From assembly GCA_944387445.1 (NCBI GenBank), contig CALXEX010000005.1:1-64000 (forward strand): DNA of 64,000 nt. Reading direction: 5' to 3'. Each line of letters begins with the position of its first letter. The stretch's first letter is position 1. The position numbers and the translations under genes were made by a program. This DNA comes from an uncultured Clostridia bacterium (GTDB lineage: Bacteria > Bacillota > Clostridia > TANB77 > CAG-508). The notes beneath the pieces were generated by a model. It had not been told where the DNA came from. It did not search any database and saw nothing but the letters and a program-made list of their open reading frames with translations. Positions 26,163 to 37,461 of the stretch are shown here, piece after piece.

Positions 26163-27074
26163 TTAATCCATATATAAATTTTGCATTTTTCCCGTGTAGA
26201 TTTTCCGTGTCAGCCTTAAATATAATCTCGTCATAATATCAGATAGAATGATACTAAGTGACTTTTCTGTTAATCCAGTTTGTTCTGATAATCTATTTTC
26301 TTCTGGTGGAGTAGTCTTTGCTGGCATGCTAGTTCCTGTTAGAAGATAATATTCATTATTGCTAGCCTCATTATGTATTTGAACAAATTGTATATCTCTT
26401 TTAAAAGTTAACATATACCACAAATCTGGATTAGTTAAATTATGTATATCTAGATTTTTTAAAATTGATAAAGTCTTTTTTTGTTCATCAATATCTTGTT
26501 TTTGAGCAATATTTAGTAATTTTTCTTTTAGTACAAATAAGAAGTCAGGATAATCACAATATTGTTCAATCTTATTGAAATCAATCATTTCATTTCTTGA
26601 TATTTGTATTTCTATAATTTTTAATACAATGTTTGCAATTTTTCTCTTTCCCATCTCTAATTCTATGGCGGAAGTAGTATGAGCTTTCCAATCATTTGCA
26701 ATATGTAATAAAGTTTCCCACAATTCTTCTGTAGTTTTTCCTTGTATATTTTCTAAAATAGTATTTATCTTTTTTTTGTATTCATCAATTTTTTGTTTTT
26801 GTTTTAAAGCATTACCTTTTTCTATAAAAAATATTTTGATATCATATTCTAAATATGTAAGATCTTTAATAATAGATGCTTCTTCATAGCTTAGTCCTGG
26901 GATAGAATTTTTAGAATAATATAATGATACCCTGTTTTTGATATTTTCTAATCTGGCTTTATATGCTTTTGCAGTTTCAAATTCACCTAATATAGAGATT
27001 TCTAATATTTTTTCTTCTGATTGCTTAATTTCATCTAATAGGATTTCTTGTTTCGTATCAAGTTCTAAATTCAT
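26163..27074 (-). CDS. Orphan protein, N-terminal part (frameshifted)
   Basis: A 303-aa frame, highly helical and charged, with coiled-coil-like stretches near the N-terminus (EILLDEIKQSEEKILEI, then YKARLENIKNRV; the latter resembles a UvrB/UvrC-type motif, A-Y-K-A-R-L). No enzymatic motif was found. In the last ~20 residues the reading becomes basic and unlike the rest (MTRLYLRLTRKIY), consistent with having left the true frame. It probably continues into 25192-26130. It is divergent from pth and convergent with spoVG. Confidence 0.6.
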   Translation of the reverse strand: MNLELDTKQEILLDEIKQSEEKILEISILGEFETAKAYKARLENIKNRVSLYYSKNSIPGLSYEEASIIKDLTYLEYDIKIFFIEKGNALKQKQKIDEYKKKINTILENIQGKTTEELWETLLHIANDWKAHTTSAIELEMGKRKIANIVLKIIEIQISRNEMIDFNKIEQYCDYPDFLFVLKEKLLNIAQKQDIDEQKKTLSILKNLDIHNLTNPDLWYMLTFKRDIQFVQIHNEASNNEYYLLTGTSMPAKTTPPEENRLSEQTGLTEKSLSIILSDIMTRLYLRLTRKIYTGKMQNLYMD

Positions 27075-27315
27075 TGTAAAATTCCTTTCATTTTAAATAT
27101 AAGAAGTATTTGTCATATATTTGATTTAGATATTTATTGTATATAGAAAATGTTAACTAACAAAAATATAAAAAAATGCTTATAACAATAGGATTATATC
27201 ATATTTTAATACTTTTGTACAGTAAAAAATTATGTAAATAAGCAAAAATGAGATATATTGCAAGCTAAACGATAATAAACGGATAAGGGTAAACAAAAAA
27301 TTATACAAATAAAAC

Positions 27316-27344
27316 TTGAAAAATAGGCAAAAACAATGTAAAAT
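27316..27344 (+). promoter_or_regulatory. Promoter of the pth-rng-rimO group
   Basis: TTGAAA (27316-27321), 17 bases, TAAAAT (27339-27344), about 35 bases before pth. The rest of the 27075-27378 divergent gap is AT-rich and shows nothing else. Confidence 0.6.
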
Positions 27345-27378
27345 AATATAGATTATTATTTGAAAAGAGGAAAAAAAC

Positions 27379-27939
27379 ATGTTTTTAATTGTCGGTTTAG
27401 GAAATCCTGAAAATGAATATGCCAACACAAGACATAATATGGGATTTGACGCAATTAACCAATTGGCAGAAGAATATAAAATAGAAGTAAATAAAAATAA
27501 ATTTAAAGCCATTTATGGAACAGGAATGATTGAAAATGAAAAGGTAATTCTTTTAAAGCCACAAACGTATATGAATTTAAGTGGAGAAAGTATAATAGAA
27601 GCCATTCAATTTTATAAAATAGGTTTAGAAAATATTGTCATTATCTATGATGATATGGATGTAGAACCAGGAAAAATTAAAATAAGAAAAAAAGGTGGAC
27701 CTGGTGCACATAATGGAATGAAATCTGTTATTGAAAATCTAAAATCAGAAGAATTTGCGAGAATTAGAATAGGAATTGGAACACCAGAATATAAAAATGA
27801 TAAAATCAATTATGTTATAGGAACCATATCTTCAGAAGAGGATAGAGAAAAACTAAATCAAGGAATAAAAAAAGCGGTAGAAGCCATTATAGAAATGATG
27901 AAAAATGGAATAGATTCAGCGATGAATAAATTTAATTAA
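27379..27939 (+). CDS. pth: Peptidyl-tRNA hydrolase
   Basis: A 186-aa bacterial Pth. IVGLGNPENEYANTRHNMGF (residues 4-23) includes the N/H catalytic pair, LLKPQTYMNLSGES (about 58-71) and YDDMDVEPGKIKIRKKGG (about 91-108; catalytic Asp), then HNGMKSVI. It cleaves peptidyl-tRNA released from ribosomes. It is followed after 19 bases by rng. Confidence 0.97.
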   Translation: MFLIVGLGNPENEYANTRHNMGFDAINQLAEEYKIEVNKNKFKAIYGTGMIENEKVILLKPQTYMNLSGESIIEAIQFYKIGLENIVIIYDDMDVEPGKIKIRKKGGPGAHNGMKSVIENLKSEEFARIRIGIGTPEYKNDKINYVIGTISSEEDREKLNQGIKKAVEAIIEMMKNGIDSAMNKFN

Positions 27940-27958
27940 GCAAGAAAGGAAAAACAAG

Positions 27959-29143
27959 ATGTTAGAATTAATCATAAAAAGAAAAGAAGACAAAAGGCAA
28001 ATTGTTTTAGTGGAAAATGGAAAAATCATAGAATATTATGAAGAAGGACAAGAAGATCATAAAAATGAAGGAAATATCTATATTGGTGTTGTAAAAGATA
28101 TCATCAAAGGAATGCAAGCAGCATTTGTAGATATTGGAATTGGTAAAAATAGTTTAATTCATGTAAAAGATATTCTAGAAAAACAAGATGAAAAGAAAGA
28201 AAAACAAAATATGGAGAAAGATATTCATGAATTACTAAAACCAAATCAAAAGCTATTAGTACAAATCAAAAAAGATAGTAATGAAAAAAAAGGTGCAAGA
28301 ATATCTACACATATGAATTTGCCAGGAAAATATATTGTTCTTATGCCTAATACAGATATTATTACAGTTTCACAAAAAATAGAAAATAAGGAAGAACAAG
28401 AACGATTAATCCAATTAGTAAGAAACCATATTTCCAAAGGCAATGGTGCTGTTGTTAGAACTTCAGCAGAAGGAAAAGAAACAGAAATTATTGAAGATAT
28501 AAAACATATGGAAAATAAGTGGGAAAAAATCCTAAAAGATAGTCAAGATGAAAATCAAGAAGCACCAAGACAATTATATAAAAGTGAAGATATTGTTGAA
28601 AAAATGTTACTGGATTTAACACAAAAAGGATTATCAACTGTTTTTGTAAATGATAGTATAGATTACAATGAAATCAATCGAATCAAAAATGAAAATAAAG
28701 AATATAAAGATTTGCAAATATTAGTAAAAGGAGAAGAATCCATATTCCAGATGTATGATTTGGAACAACAAATTGAAAAAATCAATAATAGAAAAATATG
28801 GTTAAAATGTGGAGGCTTTATTACTATTGATAAAACAGAAGCATTAACAGCAATAGATGTGAATACTGGAAAATATACAGGAAATAAAACGATGGAAGAT
28901 ACAGTCTTTAAAGTGAATCAAGAAGCAACGGTTGAAATTGCTAAACAATTAAGATTAAGAGATATTGGTGGTATCATTATTATTGACTATATCGATATGC
29001 AAAAAGAAGAGGATAAAAAAGCAATAGAAGACCTATTAAAAGAAGAATTAAAAAAAGACAGAAGCAAAACACAAATAGAAGGATTTACAAAATTAGACTT
29101 AATGGAAATGACAAGAAAACATATATGTAGTCATAAAGATTAG
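27959..29143 (+). CDS. rng: Ribonuclease G/E family protein
   Basis: A 394-aa RNase G-type enzyme, shorter than the E. coli protein. The S1 domain spans about 35-115 (GNIYIGVVKDIIKGMQAAFV, DIGIGKNSLIHVKD). The catalytic DNase I-like part has GGFITIDKTEALTAIDVNTG (about 281-300; the Mg-binding Asp in AIDVN) and RDIGGIIIIDYIDM (about 336-349; second Asp), ending EMTRKHI. It processes rRNA and mRNA in the cytoplasm. The short C-terminus lacks the usual CPxC zinc-link region. Confidence 0.92.
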   Translation: MLELIIKRKEDKRQIVLVENGKIIEYYEEGQEDHKNEGNIYIGVVKDIIKGMQAAFVDIGIGKNSLIHVKDILEKQDEKKEKQNMEKDIHELLKPNQKLLVQIKKDSNEKKGARISTHMNLPGKYIVLMPNTDIITVSQKIENKEEQERLIQLVRNHISKGNGAVVRTSAEGKETEIIEDIKHMENKWEKILKDSQDENQEAPRQLYKSEDIVEKMLLDLTQKGLSTVFVNDSIDYNEINRIKNENKEYKDLQILVKGEESIFQMYDLEQQIEKINNRKIWLKCGGFITIDKTEALTAIDVNTGKYTGNKTMEDTVFKVNQEATVEIAKQLRLRDIGGIIIIDYIDMQKEEDKKAIEDLLKEELKKDRSKTQIEGFTKLDLMEMTRKHICSHKD

Positions 29144-29188
29144 TCCATATAATAATTTTATCAAAAAAGAGAGAGGATACACCAAAAA

Positions 29189-30565
29189 ATGAATGTAGGA
29201 TTTATATCACTAGGTTGTAGTAAGAATTTAATAGATACAGAATGTCTAATAGGAATATTTAAAGAGAATCGCTTTCAAATTGTTAATGAAGAAGAAAAAG
29301 CAGATATTCTTGTGATAAATACTTGTGGGTTTATTGAATCTGCAAAGGAAGAAGCTATTAATACGATATTAGAGATGGCAGAATATAAAAAGCAAAGATG
29401 CAAATATTTGATTGTGATGGGATGTCTCGTACAAAGATATTATGAAGATTTAGTAAAAGCTTTACCAGAAGTGGATTTGTTTATAAAAATTGAAGATTAT
29501 GACAAATTGTGGAATAAGATAGAGGATTTACTAAAAAGAGGGATTGTCGAAAAGAAAGATAGAAAAAACAAAACAGAAAGAAAGAAAATAACAGACATAC
29601 CACAAATGCCAATGTTTACTGAGCAAGAATTTTTGAATAGAACCATTACAACAGGAAATAATTATGCATATATCAAAATCGGAGAAGGATGTAGTAATAA
29701 ATGCACATATTGTGCTATACCATATATTAGAGGACCATTTGCTAGTAGAAAAATGGAAGACATTTTAGAAGAGGCAAATATGTTAGCCAAAAAGGGAATC
29801 AAAGAACTGATTGTCATAGCACAAGACACAACCAAATATGGTATTGACATATATGGAGAGTCAAAATTAGCAGAATTATTAGAAAAATTAACAAAAATAG
29901 AAGGAATTCATTGGATTCGTTTCTTGTATGCATATCCAGAAGGAATCACAAAAGAATTAATTCAGGTTGTGGCAAATAATGATAAAATTGCAAAATATTT
30001 TGATATTCCTATCCAACACATTGCAAATACTGTGTTAAAAAGAATGAATCGAAGAACCAGTAAAGAACAAATAGAAATGTTATTAAAAACGATTCGAGAA
30101 CAAATACCAAATGTTGTTTTAAGAACAAGTTTGATTGTAGGATTTCCAGGAGAGACGAAGGAAGATTTTCAAGAATTAAAGACATTTGTACAAACTGCAA
30201 AATTTGATAAATTAGGTACATTTATGTATTCCAAAGAAGATGGAACACCAGCAGAAAAATTGCCTAATCAAGTTCATGGAAACACAAAAAAAGCAAGATA
30301 TCATCAAATTATGAAAGAACAACAAGAAATTTCTAAAGAACTTCAAAGTAGAAAAATAGGTAAAACATATGAAGTATTGATTGAAGATATGTCTTTTGAT
30401 GGAAAATACTATATAGGAAGAACTATGCAAGATGTACCAGAAATGGATGGAATTGTATACATAAAAAATGAAACAGAGACAAAACCAGAAGAGATGATAA
30501 ATCATTTTAAAAATTGTAAAGTAATAGAAGTTAGTGATTATGATATCATAGCAGAATTTGAATAA
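29189..30565 (+). CDS. rimO: Ribosomal protein S12 methylthiotransferase RimO
   Basis: A 458-aa radical-SAM methylthiotransferase. UPF0004 domain cysteines are in SLGCSKN (about 10), NTCGFIESAKEE (about 46) and MGCLVQRY (about 80). The radical SAM motif CSNKCTYCAIP is at about 168-178. DGTPAEKLPNQV and a C-terminal TRAM domain (about 385-458) follow. It modifies Asp88 of S12. SLGCSKNLIDTE distinguishes RimO from MiaB. Third gene of the pth group. Confidence 0.96.
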   Translation: MNVGFISLGCSKNLIDTECLIGIFKENRFQIVNEEEKADILVINTCGFIESAKEEAINTILEMAEYKKQRCKYLIVMGCLVQRYYEDLVKALPEVDLFIKIEDYDKLWNKIEDLLKRGIVEKKDRKNKTERKKITDIPQMPMFTEQEFLNRTITTGNNYAYIKIGEGCSNKCTYCAIPYIRGPFASRKMEDILEEANMLAKKGIKELIVIAQDTTKYGIDIYGESKLAELLEKLTKIEGIHWIRFLYAYPEGITKELIQVVANNDKIAKYFDIPIQHIANTVLKRMNRRTSKEQIEMLLKTIREQIPNVVLRTSLIVGFPGETKEDFQELKTFVQTAKFDKLGTFMYSKEDGTPAEKLPNQVHGNTKKARYHQIMKEQQEISKELQSRKIGKTYEVLIEDMSFDGKYYIGRTMQDVPEMDGIVYIKNETETKPEEMINHFKNCKVIEVSDYDIIAEFE

Positions 30566-30593
30566 GCCAAGAGATATTCTCTTGGCAATTTTT
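30566..30593. terminator. Terminator of rimO
   Basis: GCCAAGAGA and TCTCTTGGC around a short loop, then AATTTTT. The stem begins right after the stop codon. Confidence 0.8.
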
Positions 30594-30638
30594 GGTATAT
30601 AACAAAGTTAGATGTCTATATTGTACAATGCTTATAAA

Positions 30639-31022
30639 TTAATTTTGTACAGGTGAAGATGGTGATTTTTTACTTTTAAACATTAAAATGATTCCTAATA
30701 AGATAAATAAAAATGAAAATATATTTAATGCATTAAGTGCAATAATACCAATAATGGTAATGATTTCGAAGATACATAATATTGTATAAATTACAGAATT
30801 TTGTTTTGACTTATCTTCTCTTTTCATATTTAAAATGATTAGTATAACAGAAATAATCAATATGATTGTTAAAATAATTTCCCAAGCTGTTTGAAAACCA
30901 TCTGTATATTCATAATCAACAACAAAATTCCATAAAATAATTTTTCCTGTTTGAATTAAAAATAATACAGAACAAATAACTCCATAAATTGTATGAATAA
31001 TACCTAAAGTGAAATTTTTCAT
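30639..31022 (-). CDS. Small four-helix membrane protein of unknown function
   Basis: A 127-aa protein with four hydrophobic helices (about 5-25, 42-62, 75-95, 97-117) and a short polar tail (KSKKSPSSPVQN). ATG 31022 is chosen because AGGAGG lies six to seven bases before it; the longer frame (to 31118) has no ribosome binding site. No family is recognised. It stands alone, convergent to rimO and divergent from trpS. Confidence 0.65.
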   Translation of the reverse strand: MKNFTLGIIHTIYGVICSVLFLIQTGKIILWNFVVDYEYTDGFQTAWEIILTIILIISVILIILNMKREDKSKQNSVIYTILCIFEIITIIGIIALNALNIFSFLFILLGIILMFKSKKSPSSPVQN

Positions 31023-31157
31023 CGCTAATCCTCCTTTTATATAAATTCCTATTAAAGCATATAATAAAAATATAAAAATGTAAAGAAATTTTATTTGCGT
31101 TATAGGAAACTGTAACACTCATGTAAAGCTAAATATAATATTGTAAAGGGAAATTAC

Positions 31158-31186
31158 TTGAAAAATGGTATATAATTTAGTATAAT
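31158..31186 (+). promoter_or_regulatory. Promoter of trpS
   Basis: TTGAAA (31158-31163), 17 bases, TATAAT (31181-31186). The 5' leader of ~120 bases carries no T-box signature. Confidence 0.65.
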
Positions 31187-31309
31187 AAAGATATTGAAAA
31201 AATGAGAAGAAAAAGGTAAAACATAAGGTTAAACAAATTTTTAGGAGTTGTTCTAAAAATGCACATAATTGTATAGAAATTTATACATTAGAAAGGAATG
31301 AGATGAATA

Positions 31310-32320
31310 ATGAAAAAAAGAGTATTGACAGGGGATAGACCAACAGGAAAATTACATATAGGTCATTATTTTGGATCATTAAAAAAGAGAGTAGAAATGC
31401 AAAATAGTGGAGACTATGATATCTATATATTAATTGCAGATGTGCAAGCTTTAACAGATAATTTTAATAATCCAGAAAAAGTTAGAAAAAATGTAAGAGA
31501 ATTGGCTATGGACTATTTAGCATGTGGAATTGATCCAGAAAAAACAACAATATATATACAATCTATGATACCAGAAACAGCAGAATTAACAGTATATTAT
31601 TCAAATTTAGTAACCATCGCAAGACTTCAAAGAAATCCAACCGTAAAAACAGAAATTGCACAAAAAAAAGAACTATTTGGAGAAAGTGTAACCTATGGAT
31701 TTTTAGGTTATCCAGTAAGTCAGGCAGCGGATATTACCACATTTGAAGGAGAATTGGTTCCAACAGGAGAAGACCAAGAACCATTAATTGAACAATGTAG
31801 AGAAATTGTTAGAAAATTTAATAGTATTTATGGAGAAGTATTAACAGAACCTAAAATTGTATTATCAGAAGGAAAAAGAATCAAAGGATTAGATGGCAAT
31901 GAAAAAATGGGAAAATCTCTTGGAAATGCTATTTATCTTTCAGATTCAGAAGAAGAAATCACCAAAAAAGTAATGAGTGCTGTAACAGACCCAAATAGAA
32001 TAAAGAAAGATGATTTGGGAAATCCTGATATATGTATGGTAGCCTATTATCATAAATTATTCTCTACTAAGGAAGAAATCGATACCATATGTGCAGAATG
32101 TAGAGCAGGTAAAAGAGGATGTGTGGCTTGTAAAAAACAATTAGCAAAAAATATTAGTGAATATTTAAAACCAATTAGAGAAAAAAGAAAATATTATGAA
32201 GAACATCCAGAAATAGTAGATAAAATTTTAAAAGAAGGAACAGAGAAAGCTAGAAAAACAGCACAAGAGACAATGAAAAAGGTAAAAAAAGCAATGAAGC
32301 TAGATTACTTCGAAGAATAA
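31310..32320 (+). CDS. trpS: Tryptophan--tRNA ligase
   Basis: A 336-aa class I aminoacyl-tRNA synthetase. GDRPTGKLHIGHYFGSL (residues 8-24) includes the HIGH motif; the second signature is EKMGKSLGNA (about 199-208). VSQAADITTF and GEDQEPLIE bind tryptophan and the tRNA adenosine. CAECRAGKRGCVACKKQLA near the C-terminus is as in many clostridial TrpRS. It charges tRNA-Trp. The orphan gene at 32336 follows 15 bases later and is probably co-transcribed. Confidence 0.96.
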   Translation: MKKRVLTGDRPTGKLHIGHYFGSLKKRVEMQNSGDYDIYILIADVQALTDNFNNPEKVRKNVRELAMDYLACGIDPEKTTIYIQSMIPETAELTVYYSNLVTIARLQRNPTVKTEIAQKKELFGESVTYGFLGYPVSQAADITTFEGELVPTGEDQEPLIEQCREIVRKFNSIYGEVLTEPKIVLSEGKRIKGLDGNEKMGKSLGNAIYLSDSEEEITKKVMSAVTDPNRIKKDDLGNPDICMVAYYHKLFSTKEEIDTICAECRAGKRGCVACKKQLAKNISEYLKPIREKRKYYEEHPEIVDKILKEGTEKARKTAQETMKKVKKAMKLDYFEE

Positions 32321-32335
32321 AAAGGAGAGAAAAAT

Positions 32336-34731
<2,396 letters not shown>

Positions 34732-34765
34732 ATCCAATTCTAAGCAATTCCTTAAATATATTACA

Positions 34766-34813
34766 AAAAAGACAGGGGCAAAATGGAATTATTCCATTTT
34801 GTCCCTGTTTTCC
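34766..34813. terminator. Bidirectional terminator after obgE
   Basis: GACAGGGGCAAAATGGAAT pairs with ATTCCATTTTGTCCCTGTT (one bulge) and is followed by TTTTCC. A and T tracts flank both sides. Confidence 0.85.
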
Positions 34814-34836
34814 TCAGGTCTAATAGAATAGTTTAT

Positions 34837-35265
34837 TTATAAGTATTTTTTTAGTCTTTCAACATTATTTTCTTGAAATTGAATAAAATTATTTAAAATA
34901 TTTTTAATACTATCTGTTGTTTCAGGATTATGATTTAATAATTTTACACCTTCAATAATTCCCATATTTGTTCCTTTAATTAGCATTTCAGCAATTTTAG
35001 AATCAGAATCATCGGTCATTGTACTAATTTGAACATCAAACCATCCCATCATTTTTTGAGCGGGATTTAATTCTTTAGGAAACTCTTCATATTTTCCTAG
35101 TTCTGCATTTACATCATTTAAGATTTCATTATATTGATTATATTCAGATTGTAAGTCATCTTTTAATTGATCATCTGTTACTTTTTCAGCAATCGTAGAA
35201 ATAGAGTCCATTCCCATTTTGATTCCTTTATTGATTTCATTTAAAATATATTCTGGTCTATTCAT
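34837..35265 (-). CDS. Helical protein, ferritin-like/DUF2383-type layout
   Basis: A 142-aa all-helical protein. GIKMGMDSIST, then DDLQSEYNQYNEILNDV, MTDDSDSKIAEMLIKGTNMG and IKNILNNFIQFQENNVERL suggest four long helices as in ferritin-like DUF2383 families. The metal-ligand pattern is not obvious. It is divergent from a Dps gene with about 180 bases between, which fits a stress or iron role but does not prove it. GAGGTAAAAAA precedes the ATG. Confidence 0.5.
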   Translation of the reverse strand: MNRPEYILNEINKGIKMGMDSISTIAEKVTDDQLKDDLQSEYNQYNEILNDVNAELGKYEEFPKELNPAQKMMGWFDVQISTMTDDSDSKIAEMLIKGTNMGIIEGVKLLNHNPETTDSIKNILNNFIQFQENNVERLKKYL

Positions 35266-35442
35266 TTTTTTACCTCCTTAAAAATTTTCAAAATTGTTAT
35301 CTTTAAATAAAAGATATTGATATTTTCTTTCAAATTTATTATGTGCCAAATACAAAAAAATATGAATATAAAATAATATTTGAATAAAAAATAAAAAAAA
35401 GGAAAAAATGTGTATATAAAATTTAAGATAGGAGTGAATAAA

Positions 35443-35877
35443 ATGGAAGAAATGGTAAATAAGCTAAATGAATTCTTAGCAGATTTAAATGTATTTTATA
35501 GGAAGTTACAAAATTATCATTGGAATGTAAAAGGAAAAAACTTTTTTGTATTGCATGAAAAGTTAGAAGAATATTATGACAAAATTAATGAAGAAATTGA
35601 TGAAATTGCAGAGCATATATTAACATTGGATAAACAACCACTAGGTACTATGAAGGATTATTTAGAAAAAACATGTATTGAAGAAGCACAAAATGCAAAA
35701 ATAGAAGGAGAAATTGTTTTAGATAAAATATTGAAAGATTTTGAAACTTTATTACAAAAGGCAATGACAATAAAGGAATTAGCTGATGAACATCATATTT
35801 ATGCAACGTCTAGTTTAATGGATGATTATATATTAGAATATAGTAAAATTATATGGATGTTAAAACAACATAAATAA
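35443..35877 (+). CDS. dps: Dps-family ferritin-like protein
   Basis: A 144-aa Dps. NYHWNVKGKNFFVLHEKLEE (about residues 24-43) and YDKINEEIDEIAEHI (about 45-59) carry the conserved His/Asp/Glu ferroxidase residues. It forms a 12-mer that stores iron and protects DNA from peroxide. ATG 35443 is chosen because AGGAGTG lies nine bases upstream; the GTG at 35410 has no ribosome binding site. Confidence 0.93.
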   Translation: MEEMVNKLNEFLADLNVFYRKLQNYHWNVKGKNFFVLHEKLEEYYDKINEEIDEIAEHILTLDKQPLGTMKDYLEKTCIEEAQNAKIEGEIVLDKILKDFETLLQKAMTIKELADEHHIYATSSLMDDYILEYSKIIWMLKQHK

Positions 35878-36014
35878 AAACTTTTAAGGATAAAGAAAAT
35901 CAAAAGAATAAAATAATATAAATTAATAAAAGATTTTAAGTATAGATATTATTTAAGAAGAAAAAAGAAGAGAAAAAATAAAGAAATAAACAAAGGAGAA
36001 GGGAGTGCTAAAAA

Positions 36015-37286
36015 ATGAAAAAACTAGACAAAAGAAAATATAAAATAAATAATGGTATTACGCTAATTGCTTTAGTGATTACAATTATCATACTCTTAAT
36101 ATTAGCAGGTGTTGCAATTGCAACTTTAACAGGAGAAAATGGAATATTAAATAAAGCAAGTGAGGCAAGTGAAAATACTAAGCAGGCTAATGCAGAAGAA
36201 CAGGTGAAATTGGCAATACTAGCAAGTAGAGGAACAGATGGAAAGATTGATATGGCGAGTTTGAATAATGAATTAGAAAAAATAGGAGCTTATTTTAAGG
36301 AAAATCCCATATCAAGTGACAATCAGATAGAAACATTACCTGCAATTGTAACTTTAGATGGATACGAAGTAGAAATAACAGGAGATGTAAGTGATAGTCA
36401 TCCACCAATTCCAGATGGATTTTATCATGTAGAAGGTACAACGATAGAAGATGGATATGTTATATCAGATCAAGAAGGAGACGATTTAGATAATACAGCA
36501 AAAGGAAATCAATTTGTATGGGTACCAGTAGAAAATTTTAGTGAATTTGTAAGAAGAGATGGGTATTCTAATGGATCAGTACAGAATTATGTATCAAAAT
36601 TGACTTGTACAGAAGCAGATATGACAGGAATTAATAGTAAAGTTGAAGAAACGTCAAAAACGAAAACAGAAGCACAAGAGATGTATAAAAGTGTAGAAAA
36701 GAATAAAGGATTTTATATAGGAAGGTATGAGACTGGAAAAGAAAATAATAATGTGGTAATACAAAAAGGAGCCAATCCATATTGTGTAGTAAAATGGTCA
36801 TCAAATGGTGAAATGCAAGAGACAACTGGAACAACAGGAGGAGCTGTAGAACTTTCAAGGAATTTTGCTAATAACAAAGGATATACAAATGCAGTAAGCA
36901 CATTAATTTATGGAGTACAATGGGATGCAACTATGAAATGGATGGAAAATGTTGAAAATTCAAATGTAACAGGAGATTTTACAAAGTATATACAAAATAG
37001 TACAGGTATGGGATGGTATAGTGATAATTATAGTAAAAATCCATCACATTTAACTGGACAAGATGTAGATGAAAATAAGAGTAACTGTATAAAAAATGTG
37101 TATGATTTGGGAGGAAATCTTTATGAATGGACAATGGAATCTTATGCCACAGACAAAAGAGTAATTCGAGGGTGTGGTTATCCAGATGGTGGCTATTTTC
37201 CAGCATCTATTCGTAGTTATAGCAAACCTTCAGAGGGTACATCATATACAGGATTTCGTATTGCTTTGTATATAAAAGATAGATAA
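36015..37286 (+). CDS. Type IV pilin-like N-terminus fused to an FGE/C-type-lectin-like domain
   Basis: A 423-aa protein. KINNGITLIALVITIIILLI (about residues 10-29) is a prepilin-type leader and helix (G followed by I-T-L-I), with LAGVAIATLTGENGILNKAS next. The C-terminal half resembles formylglycine-generating-enzyme/sulfatase-modifying-factor folds: FVWVPVENF, GFYIGRYETG, VYDLGGNLYEWT and GTSYTGFRIAL. The catalytic Cys-x-R of true FGE is missing, so binding rather than catalysis is likely. Such folds are typical variable proteins of diversity-generating retroelements. No template repeat or reverse transcriptase lies in the window. Confidence 0.75.
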   Translation: MKKLDKRKYKINNGITLIALVITIIILLILAGVAIATLTGENGILNKASEASENTKQANAEEQVKLAILASRGTDGKIDMASLNNELEKIGAYFKENPISSDNQIETLPAIVTLDGYEVEITGDVSDSHPPIPDGFYHVEGTTIEDGYVISDQEGDDLDNTAKGNQFVWVPVENFSEFVRRDGYSNGSVQNYVSKLTCTEADMTGINSKVEETSKTKTEAQEMYKSVEKNKGFYIGRYETGKENNNVVIQKGANPYCVVKWSSNGEMQETTGTTGGAVELSRNFANNKGYTNAVSTLIYGVQWDATMKWMENVENSNVTGDFTKYIQNSTGMGWYSDNYSKNPSHLTGQDVDENKSNCIKNVYDLGGNLYEWTMESYATDKRVIRGCGYPDGGYFPASIRSYSKPSEGTSYTGFRIALYIKDR

Positions 37287-37313
37287 TGGTTTATGACTGA
37301 TAAAAGAAAAAAG

Positions 37314-37380
37314 AAAAAATGTTCGCAAAATGTATTGACAAATTTAAAAATTGTGGATACAATAAAGGCGAACATTTTTT
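37314..37380 (+). terminator. Terminator-like perfect inverted repeat with a nested promoter
   Basis: AAAAAATGTTCGC (37314-37326) and GCGAACATTTTTT (37368-37380) are a perfect 13-bp inverted repeat ending in T6, as in a terminator for the pilin/FGE gene. The 41-base loop contains the recN promoter. Confidence 0.7.
37335..37363 (+). promoter_or_regulatory. Promoter of recN
   Basis: TTGACA (37335-37340), 17 bases, TACAAT (37358-37363). A second perfect stem TTCATAAAAGAAA / TTTCTTTTATGAA (37379-37410) follows in the leader. No LexA-type box was found. Confidence 0.8.
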
Positions 37381-37461
37381 CATAAAAGAAAAATATATTT
37401 CTTTTATGAAAAATACATTGTTCGATTTATCTGTAATAAAAAGAAAGTAGAGGAATAAGTT

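Noticed and set aside
31187-31309. T-box riboswitch before trpS
   Set aside because: No AGGGTGG-type antiterminator sequence and no terminator in the leader.
36015-37286. Active formylglycine-generating enzyme
   Set aside because: The copper-binding Cys pair in the C-terminal RGGSW..C.R region is absent, and a pilin-type leader precedes the domain.
37300-37461. LexA box at recN (and at recA, 57241-57338)
   Set aside because: GTTCG and GAAC pieces occur, but no GAAC-N4-GTTC palindrome at proper spacing.
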